Source: Stramonita haemastoma (lineage: Eukaryota > Mollusca > Gastropoda > Neogastropoda > Muricidae). From it: a DNA stretch of 64,000 bases. This document shows, piece after piece, positions 27,518 through 38,300 of this stretch. Below the pieces are notes generated by a model that did no database searches, was not told where the DNA came from, and was given only the letters and a program-made list of their open reading frames with translations. The number at the start of each line of letters is the position of its first letter. The stretch's first letter is position 1. The stretch lies in the NCBI GenBank assembly GCA_030674155.1, contig CM060342.1:11526637-11590636 (forward strand), written 5' to 3'. The translations under genes were made by a program, and so were the position numbers.

Positions 27518-28042
27518 AGACAGACAGACAGAGACAGACAGAGAAGAGACAGAGAGAGGGTTAAAAGTACAAGTGAAATAATGTGTGTTTTAAGTCTTTT
27601 TTTCCCCTTTTATTTCAAGGATAATGGAATAAGCACTTATGTGCTTTTTTACTTCCAGTCCCTGTGAGTATGCAGTTTTGTAAATTTTGTCATCCCTTCC
27701 CACCAGCACACAATGGCCTACTCTTCCGAAAAGTGTGTGTGTGTGGTGTGGTGTGTGTGTGTGTGTGTGTGTGTGTGTGACATGTCTGCCAGCAAGTGCA
27801 CGAGTTTTCAGGGAATTCTGAGATTGGATGATCACATAATTTCTCTGAAGTCAGAGAATAGCTGCCTATGTGGCAAAGTATTTGAAAAGAGTCACGCATA
27901 CAAACATCTCTCATCTAGAGTGTCATTTCAATCTCACAGTGATTCCCAGGTGGGATGAGTGAGACAAAGTGTGTATTCTGGGCGACCCCCAGGGTGTTAA
28001 ACTGGGGAAAGTGCAACATATTAACTCGAGTCATCAGCCTTT

Positions 28043-28092
<50 letters not shown>

Positions 28093-28644
28093 CACACACA
28101 CACACACATTAACACACATTATCACACACATTAACAGAAAGTGGCAAACACAATCAGGTGTGAAAATTAAAGTTCATAGCACCAGGGGTCAAGTTTAGGC
28201 AATGGCACAGTAGCATCAATCATACTCATAATGTGCGCTTTTTGTTCACTAACATTATGGATATTCTGTGGTTTTCATTCTATAAAGAAAAAAAAGCAAA
28301 CAAATAAAATACATAAAAATAGCTCATCATCATCACTACCCTCACAATCCTAAAGCAAAATGTTTGTTACCAATCAAATTAATTACTCTTTTAGCTGCAT
28401 GCACACATGCAATGCACATTTTTGTTTGTGTTTGATTAGTTTTGGTTCATTAATACATCTTCAAATCAAACCAACCCTGAAAAAAAATACCCAGAAAAAA
28501 AACACCCAAAGAAAGCCAATCCCACATACGCTTCTAAATGTTCTAGCTACATGCATTCATTCTTGCACTATCAAAGCTCTCATTCTACAAGCTTTTCAAA
28601 TTAAAAAAAAAAATGAAAGGGAGACAGAAAGAAGATAGGGGTGG

Positions 28645-28713
<69 letters not shown>

Positions 28714-28798
28714 AGAGAGAGGATATGGGGAGGACAGACAGAGCGAGTAAGATGAACATCAAACTTTGTCATCTACAAACAAAAAAAAAAAAAAATGC

Positions 28799-28833
<35 letters not shown>

Positions 28834-30647
28834 CAGACCGAGAAGAGACACATGACAAAAAAGATCCGAGAGAGAGAGAGAGAGAGAAAATAATCATATA
28901 ACCACAGTCACTCTTAAAGTGCAAACACTATGCACACATGCACCACACTCAACTCTAGCAATGGCATTTGCAGTAAGTACTGTGTGTACCAGCTGCAAAA
29001 ATGCCATAAACACATGTAACACAAATCATGTTTCCACCCTGACACTATCAGTGCTATCACTATCAAACCTAAGCATGGTAAAAGCACACGAATCTACTTA
29101 TTTTCTCCTTTCAAAGACACATCGTGTCAATCATTTTCATGCACTATATTATTCATGCATAATCAGTGATCTTAGTGTCACATTTGCATTTTTTTCCGCT
29201 TTTTTGGTGTTTTTGTGCTAAAGGTCCACTAATGGTTAGATTTTGGCTATGTAACTCTTTTCATTGCCACACCATTAAGTGTTCACCTGAAAAACATGAA
29301 TCTTCGACTTAAACTCAGCCAAATAAAATTTGAAAAAACAGAATTAGCCCCACTTTAGGAAATGACTTGACGTGCCCCCTGGTTGGCTTGAAGATACCAT
29401 ATCTATCTATGTAGCTTTTCCTCAGTGTATGTCCATCTATCTACCTGACTTCATACCTAACTCCAGGTTGTTTGTCTTTTGAATTCACAAAGTACAGGTA
29501 TTCAGACAAGACAATCTAGTGAATTCACCTATGAAAAATTATACAAACAGTTCAAAATAAGGACTGATATAACTAAATGTGCAATTTTCCAATTTTTCAT
29601 AATTTAAATAGATAAACAGAAGAAACACACACACACACACACACACACACAAGAGTAGAAACAAAAAAAGCAAAAAAGTGTGATCTGTAATGAAAAAAGG
29701 GGAAAAAAAGAAAAGAACAGAATTAAATTTTTGTGTGTGTGTGTAAAAACTGAACAAAGAAAAAAAGTATATAAAAAAAAGTAATAAAAGCAAAAAACTT
29801 GAAAAAACCAGAACAAAATGCCTCCCCAAAAATTTTGAGATAGAAAAAAAAAAAAAAAAAAGCAAAGACAAAAAAGAATTGTCCAAAGCAAAGACAAAAA
29901 AAAAATTGTCCCCATCTTAAAACTCGCAACCAACACTCACCGTGGACGGTAGTGATTGAGCTCATCCTCCACTTCGATCAGACGCGTCTTGAGTTCGTTG
30001 CGCTCCATCAGAACCTGGCGTAACTCCTGTAGCGTGAAGCGGGGGCGGTTGGGATCCTTGAGGTCGATGATCATCTTGCCCTCCAGCTGCAGCCCTGAAA
30101 AGTGTGCATCAGGCACTGCGTACACCAGATGGTGAGTTATCTCATTCCTTGACTGGCCTGTATACATTTATGTTTAGAAGATTTAAAGATATTCCTGGGG
30201 TTTTGTATGTAAATGTAAAGATGGGAGACAGTTCATCTGATAAATGAAGTAAACACATTTCAGACACATACAGACATGGACACAGACCTACCACCATGAC
30301 CGAGTAAAGATACACAAGTTGAAAAACAAAAAAAATGCAGCCTTGCTACTTTAATTGATTTGATGTTTTGAAAATTGTTGCTGAGACACACACACACACA
30401 TTATCTCCATGCTCACAAAAACAACACACAAACACACACACATACACACACACACACACACACACGCATTATCTCCATGCTCATACAACACACACACACA
30501 CAAACACACACAATCTCTATGCCCACTCCCAAACACCTTCCTTCCCCAAACACACCCACTATATACACTATCTCCATGCCCATATTTACACACCCTTCTT
30601 TCCCACAAACACAATCTCTATACCACACTCAAACACCCCTCTCCCCC

Positions 30648-30681
<34 letters not shown>

Positions 30682-33600
30682 CTTCAGATGAGACTATAAA
30701 CCTGGATCCGGTGTGCGAACACACGCTAAACATCTTGCATACACGTTAAAACACGTTCCACTTTTTGGAAGAGTAGGCCATCATGTGTGCCGGTGGGAAC
30801 AGATAAATTTACAAAACTACATACACATGGGGACTAGATAAAAGAAAGCATGCGAGTGCTTATTCCATTATCCTCGAAATGAAAGAATAAAGAATAGAAA
30901 AAGCCCGAAGCCCAAATTGTGTATCCTGGGTGAATTTCTCTGTCTCTGAGATGATAAGGTATAGGAACTGGAATTACCCGGTGAGGTGGGGAGCTGACAG
31001 ACTCATTGGTGAGGTCCTCATCAGACCCAGGTCCTGCCCCTACACCCGTCTCTGTTGCCAGAGAGAGCGCTGATGCCGATTCCTCCGCGTCGTCCTCCTC
31101 TGGCTGCTAGAAACCAGGCCAGAGTTAATATCAATGGGTGTGTGTGTGTGTGTGTGTTGTGGGGTTGGGTTGGGGTTGGGTGGGTGGGTGTGGTGTGGTG
31201 TGGTGTGGTGTGTGTTTTGTGTGTGTATGTGTTGTGTGTGAGTGTGTGTATTGGGGGAAGTGGGGGGGTGTGGGGTGTGTGGTTTGGGTGTGTTGAAGTG
31301 TTGGGTTTTGTTTGGTTGTGTTGTTTGGGGGGTGTTGGGTTTTTTTTTAAGTTTCACATTTATGAATACAAAAAAACAAAGAAGCTGGGTGGGGTGGGGG
31401 TGGGGGGTGGTCTGTATTTTGGGGGTGGATGTGCACAATTTTGAATATTAATGGACATCCCCCCCAAAAAAAAAAACAACACAACAATCTCATTTGTAAC
31501 AAGATGTAACAAGTGAACAGTAAAAAAAAAAAAAAAAAAAAACCCAAACCCACGACCCCCCCCCCCCCCCCTCCCCAAAACAAAAACCCACACACACATA
31601 TATATATCCACACACACCACCCCCCCCCCCCCCCCCCCCACACACACCCACATCCCCCCCCCACCCCACAACCCCCCCCCCCCCCACACACACACACACA
31701 TCCCCCCCCCCCACACACCACACTGTACCACCTACATCTTCGCTCAGCCTCTGTTCGGCGATGGCGGCCCTGACAGCGGCCCTCTGCTCCTCAAACTTCT
31801 CCTGCTCGCTGATCATGGTCTTCACCTTCTCCACCTCCTGCTCCTTCTGATGGAGCGCGATCTCCAGCTCCGCCCGCTCGTCCTGGAGCACGCGGGCCTG
31901 CTTCTTGTGCGTGTTGTTCTTGCGCCGCAGGTCCCCGTTCACCTTGGCGATCTGCTCCAGCTGGGCTTGGAGCTGTCCAGAACAAATCCAGAGATTGAGT
32001 TGGTTTTTTGGTTTTTGTTTTGTTTTTTTGCTTTGTCTTCTGTGATGTCTCCGTGTCCTGTTGTTCCCATGTGGCTTGTTTCAATCTCCCTGCCACAGCC
32101 ATACCCAGATTATTAAAAAAAAAAAGTTTTTTGCTGCCTTCTGTGATTTCCCCGTTCTGCTGTTCCCATACCGGTTGTTTCAATCTACCCCCCCGCCACA
32201 GTCACTCTCAGATTTTTTGTTTTTGTTTTTGCTGCCTCGTCTTGTGATGTTCCCCCTGTCCTGTTGTTTCCATGCTGGTTGTTTCAATCTCACCACCACA
32301 GCCATACTGAGATTATTTAAAAAAAAAATTTTTTTTTTGCTGCCTTATCTTCTGTGATTTCCCTGTCCTGTTGGTCCCATGTCGCTTGTTTCAATCTCCC
32401 TGCCACAGCCATACCCAGATTTTTTTGTTGTTTTTGCTGCCTCGTCTTTGGTGATTTCCTTCCCGTCCTGCGGTTCCCATGCTGCTTGTTTCAATCTCCC
32501 CCCTGCCACAGCTATACCCAGATTTTTTTTGGTTTTTTTTTTGGTTGCTGTCTTGACTTCTGTAATGTCCCCCCCCCGTCCTGCTGTTCCCACCCTGGTA
32601 TTTCAATGTCCCTGCCACAGCCATACCTAGATTTGTTATGTCGCATCTTCAGGGTCCATGGGGAGCTCATCAATATCAGACCACTGTGGGGCCACCAGTC
32701 AGAGGGCCTCTGCACTGCTGCTGGGTCACTTTGGTGGTGTTCAGTGGTGCCTGCTCTGAGCTAACGTACGCAGGACACCATCTACTAAGCCCCCTACTAA
32801 CGACATAATTAGATTACCTCCCATGCGATCAGAGCTGCAACAGTCGCAGCGTCGTGTTTCTATTTTGGGACACACCTGCCAATTTTGACCGTGCTGTCGT
32901 AGCCGAGAAGTTGTACAGAGTTTGGCAGATCAAATATCTCCACTCTGTTACGCTGCATACAATTAGCACCAGCTGGGATGGGATGGAAATGGAATGGATT
33001 TGCTGAAAGTAGGTGAACTGACAGCTGTGCAATAAGTGTGTAATGGAGCTCAGGCAAGTTTAACTTTGATAGTTCAGTGATTAATGTGAGTACAGGTGTG
33101 TTTTCAGAGGTCAGGTTTACTTGATTATTCAGTGACGCTCTTTGCATGCATATAGGCCTATGCTAGTATAATAGATGTAAAAGCCACAAAACAATTATGG
33201 CCCAGGCCAAAAGCTTTGTCAGTTATTGATGCAAGCCGAGAGCCGAAGCCTACATTAAAGTGGTGTTATATTGTCAAATGCTATGTTGAGATTGTCTTCA
33301 GCCATGACAAGCTCTTGCATAACACCTGCACTCTTCTTTCAAGGAGAAAGAATTCTTCTGATTTACTACACTCCTCTCTTCTGACCATCTCTGACCATGT
33401 CTATCCCTATCTTTAACCAGTGACCAGCAAACTCAGAAATTTTACAATAAGAAACTAAGAAGAAGCTAAGAGTTTCAACCTTTGTCAAATCAAGTCACAT
33501 CAAAACCTTTAATCATACCTTAAAGGGCAATTACAATACTGACAGGTATGTTGATACGAACCATAATCAAAGACAGACACAAGATAGCTACGTTTCATAT

Positions 33601-34568
33601 TCACAGTGCTAGCCCATGATAAAACATAACACTACCACCATCACTCAGTAAAGTCATACACCACCCCACCCACCATCAATGCTGGACACACACACAACAC
33701 AACACACACACACACACACATCACAGCTTCGCAGTCGACGGCTTTCTGCGCCACTTCTCGCTTGATGGTGCGGATTTCCTCCCGCTGTTTGTCCACCGTG
33801 TCCTTCAGCTTGGTCAGAACCTTGATCTCCTGCTCTTCATTCTCTGAAACACCATACAGCAGTTTACTTTTTATTTTATCAAATCATACTTATTGTCCCA
33901 AAGTCGAATGTGGGTACCTTACGTGAATGGCAGGCAAATGGTCGTATACACAGAATCTCACTTGTGAACCTCTGTAGCTCTAGCTAAGGAACACACACAC
34001 ACACACCCCACACACACACCACTCGACACACACATACACACACACAACTGCATATACTTCTGTGTTCCCTCATACTGGTAAAGTGCTATTGTCTCTCTAT
34101 TGTGACTTGCAGGAGATCTTCTAGCTGGCCTCAGCTGATACATTCTAACTTCAGGGCAGCTCATCAACAAATTCATTTCAGAAAAAAATGTTAAGATTAA
34201 AATTTGCTTGAAAAAAAAGGTTAGGTCAATGTGACAATGAGCTGGGAAGACAGAGGATAAGCGAGACTGAGAGAGAGGAGGGGGGGGGGGGGGGGGGGGA
34301 AGGGGGATACAGAGAAGGAAAAAGGCTGAAGCAAAAGGAGTAATAGAAAAGAGGAAATAGAATAATTTCCAGTAAGTAGGGATGCTACTTGTACTGAAAG
34401 AGCCCTTGGCATTTGGCACCGGGACACAAAACAAATACCAACTATTTCACAATGCATTAACTGTATGTATCTATAGAGATAAATCATTATATGATAATGC
34501 ACAGAACATAATGCTATTTTGTTCTTTAACACTGTGTTGTGTGTGTGTGTGTGTGTGTTGTTGTGTGT

Positions 34569-34616
<48 letters not shown>

Positions 34617-35100
34617 TGTGTGTTGTCTTCTTCTGTCTTTCTAAGTTTTTTTTTCATTTTTAACAGACTTAAACTAAGTAAACACCTTTTTTTTTATTTT
34701 TTAAAGCGAGAGAAGAGCAATCTTTCGTTCATCCTTCTAACCTTTAAGTCATTCATGAATGCAATGATCAATCTAGCAGCATTTTCATTTCAGAAAAAAA
34801 AAAAAGATAAAACAGACACAGTACAGACAGGTAACCATTCGCACTGTAGATGATGTATGTAAGTGACCTTTGTACTTGGCGGAGACTTTCTCCTCCACAG
34901 CGTGTTTTTCGTCCAGCAGGGAGTCTTTGAGGCGCTTGTTCTCCTCCTGCAGCTTGCTCACCACCCCCAGCAACTCCTTCACCTCCGACTGCCAGTTCTC
35001 CTCTATCACCTCCAGCTCCTGATCACAACCAACCACAACACTGTTAGTATGAGTGCTTACTATTACCCTCGAAGTTGGAGTGCGGTTACCTAGATAATGT

Positions 35101-35154
<54 letters not shown>

Positions 35155-35247
35155 TGTGGTGTGTGTGTGTGTGGTGTGTGGTGTGTGCGTGCGTGCTGTG
35201 TGTGGTGTGGTGGTGTGTGTGTATGTGAGTGAGTGAGTGAGTGAGTG

Positions 35248-35280
<33 letters not shown>

Positions 35281-35311
35281 TGTGTGTGTGTGTGTGTGTG
35301 GGGTGGTGTGT

Positions 35312-35369
<58 letters not shown>

Positions 35370-38300
35370 GTGTGTGTGTGTGTGTGTTGGGGAGGGGTGT
35401 GGGTGGATGTGGGTGGGTGGGTGTTGTATACACTTGTAAAATCTCACCATTAGTGTACCTTGGAACTCCAGCCGAGGAATCAGAAAATTAAAAAATATAT
35501 ATTATGGGGGATGGGAAAGCCTGACTTAAACTAGAGCATCACACTCTCGATCCAGGATCAACCCCATGTTTCAGCTTTAACCAAGACATGTATCCATTCA
35601 ACTTTCTTCGGGATTTTTTCTCGCCTGGAGTTAACATCAGTGCTGACTCCACTTCTTAAAACGTCCTTTGGATGAGACTATAAACTTAAGTCCGTGTGTC
35701 CAACACATGAACTTGATGATGAACATCTTGCACACATGTTGTCAAAACCTGTTCCGCCTTCAAGAAGAGTAGGCTATCATGTGCTGGTGGAGAAAGATGA
35801 CAAAATTTAAAGAATGCATGCACACTGGTATTGTGTTTAGAGTAGACACCATCCTTAAAGTAGGAATGCAGGCTCTACCTAAATGCAAAAAAATCTCGCC
35901 ACTGGTTAACCTCAGAGCTCTAGCTGAGGAACCCTCCACAAACAAATAAACAAAACACAAAAACAAACCAAAACAAACATTGAAACAGCAACAACAACAC
36001 AAAACCAACAAAAAAGAGAAAATAATAGTCATTACTCTGAAGTAGGAGTTTGGCTACATAATTATGTGGCGAGTCATACACACAAAATTCACATTCAGTG
36101 TGAACTTTCAACCTCAACTTACACTGTGATAGCCAGTTACGAGGTTGGATTCATCAGTAAATCAGAATGCATACAATACTTTGGGAGATCTATCCTCAGA
36201 GTGTAAAGCTGAGGGGGGGGGGGTGGGTGGGGGGGGGGAGGTGAGAAATAACAACAATATTCAGCTGATGTACAGTGTACGCAAAATAAGAACAAAAAAT
36301 CAAGTGAAACTGAAAGATTAAATCTGAATGTGTCAATCAAAAAAAAAAAAGAAAAAAAAAGAGACTTTCCAGCAGAATACAGTGGTTACTACCACCCAAG
36401 GTGAAAATGTTTAATACTTATTTATATAATATTACTCAGTGGTATTCCTGCTTGGTATGATCCTGTTACTAACCTTCGTCTGCTTCCTGGTTGAGGAAAC
36501 AAGTACAAGGAAGTTAAGTAGTGCTCAATTCAACTATTCAATTCTGTGATACCGCCTTGAGGGGGAAGGGGATCTACAGATTAGTAGTAGAGTAAAAATG
36601 CCATATATATATAGCTGACAGTAACTAACTGAGGGTGTAGTGCGGGTTGTATTTATAATTATATTTACATGATCTACACTGTACAGTCTGTTCAACTTCA
36701 AGGGCATTTTTCTCACGAGTTAATACTGCCTTAGTTACTGGGATATAACACGGAAAATTGAAAAGCAAAAAACCCCTACTATTCAAGAAGGAAGGTAGCA
36801 GGATGGTTTAATATTCACCTGCCTAACAAGTAAACCATGAGGTTCTGGGTTTGTTTCCTAAGCCTTGCCTTTTTCCCCCCCAATTTGATGGGAAAATCTA
36901 AATATTTATGTCAAGCCTTTAGCAGGAGACATGAAACCAGTCATACCTGTGAGCTTAATTAAAAACAGACATGTGCATGTCAAAAGAACCCATGACAATT
37001 GAAAAATGAAAAGAGCAGGGGGGTACTTCCTGACTGTCCTGGCAAAATCAGTAGACCTATTCAATTTCGAAATTTATCCCTGAAGTCAAAATGCAAAATG
37101 TGGATAATTTATTTGGGGGGGGGGGGGGGGGGGGGGGGGGGGTCACATGTTTTGTGCACAAAAATCTCACCATTGGTAAACCTTACAGCTTTAGCCGAGG
37201 AACAAAAATACAACAAAACAACAACAAAAAAAACCCAAAAGCTAAATAAAAAAGACTAAAATTGGACTCTGTAATTCCTCTTAGAGGGAGAGGGAATAGC
37301 CTACTGCCATACTGGCATAATGTTACACTAAAGTACAGGCTGTAATCTGACAACCTGTCTCTGTTCAAGTTGTTTTTTTTCCCCTTCGAGTTAACACAGG
37401 GAGCGCAGCCCTTTATCTTAAGCTACTTCTTGTGCTAAAGACTATCAATATCAATGATAAGAATCAGTGATGGGGGAAAATTAAGAAAACAAATGCAGCA
37501 ACTGAGGAAATCATATAATAATTGGAAAAGGTAATACATCTGGTACAATGGAACAGGTCTATTAATTTTTGGTTCATTTCCACAGCTGTGTACTTCCTAA
37601 CTAGTGTAAGATCTATTTATCAAATGTATTATGAAAAATGAGTGACTTGTTCACAGTCACCTGAGTGATTACTTGTGATACTATCAAGATAATGTAGTAC
37701 TTAATGATAATACTGATGTTATCTTATCACTGTCAGTGTGTGCTCATGAATCAGTTTTTGAAAAAAAAGATTAATTACAGAGTAAGGGAGTTCTGTGGTA
37801 ATTTATCAACATATAATTTATCACTGTCAAGTGTCATTTTTATGCTGTCTACTAGTCTAGGCATTTCACTTGTCAAGTACTGAAGTAGTGTTGTCCACAA
37901 TAAATTCCAGATGTTTTGTTTTATTTTAATTTAAATGTTAGGTTGTTTTTTTTCATCAATACTTTTTACCCTTTTAACTAAATGAACAGTATCATCAATC
38001 ACTGAATCAGTGTGGCTGATCTTCACATTTCTGAACCCTCTACCACACGAGTCACTCTGTACTGAAAGTTAGTTTCCATTTCATTGTTCATTCATTAATC
38101 TACAATAAAAACAACCACAACAAACAGCAAAACTATTCAATAAAAAATAAACAATTGAAAATCGGACAATTCTATTAAACAAAAGCTACATCTTAAATTG
38201 AAATGCTCCACACCAGGAACTTAAAGTGACAAACTCAGAAACTGACGCATTTCATGTCTAAAAAAGTGGTCAAGGTGTGCAACTCGGTGAATGCATTTTT

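Larger units (their letters stand above)
25765..29940 (-). other. RILPL intron 6
   Basis: Contains a tRNA-like head, family E, a 250-base compound CA repeat (27058-27307), (AG)n 27440-27500 followed by GACA units, (CA)n near 28050, three GA tracts (28640-28890) and a family-C fragment. No exon seen. Confidence 0.75.
30087..33724 (-). other. RILPL introns 3-5 (between exons at 31736 and 30978)
   Basis: Non-exonic parts hold CA repeats at 30380-30680, a family-C fragment, a GT/GGGT-rich stretch (31136-31430), a C-rich CCCCCACACA stretch (31555-31725) and the six-copy minisatellite. Confidence 0.7.

Noticed and set aside
31490..31942. 150-codon frame continuing past RILPL exon 4 into Gly/Val/Trp-rich sequence
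   Set aside because: The Gly-rich part is C/A-repeat sequence beyond the donor at 31735.
34785..35450. 221-codon minus-strand frame
   Set aside because: Most of it is a CA-repeat translation. Only 34868-35018 is real, as RILPL exon 2.
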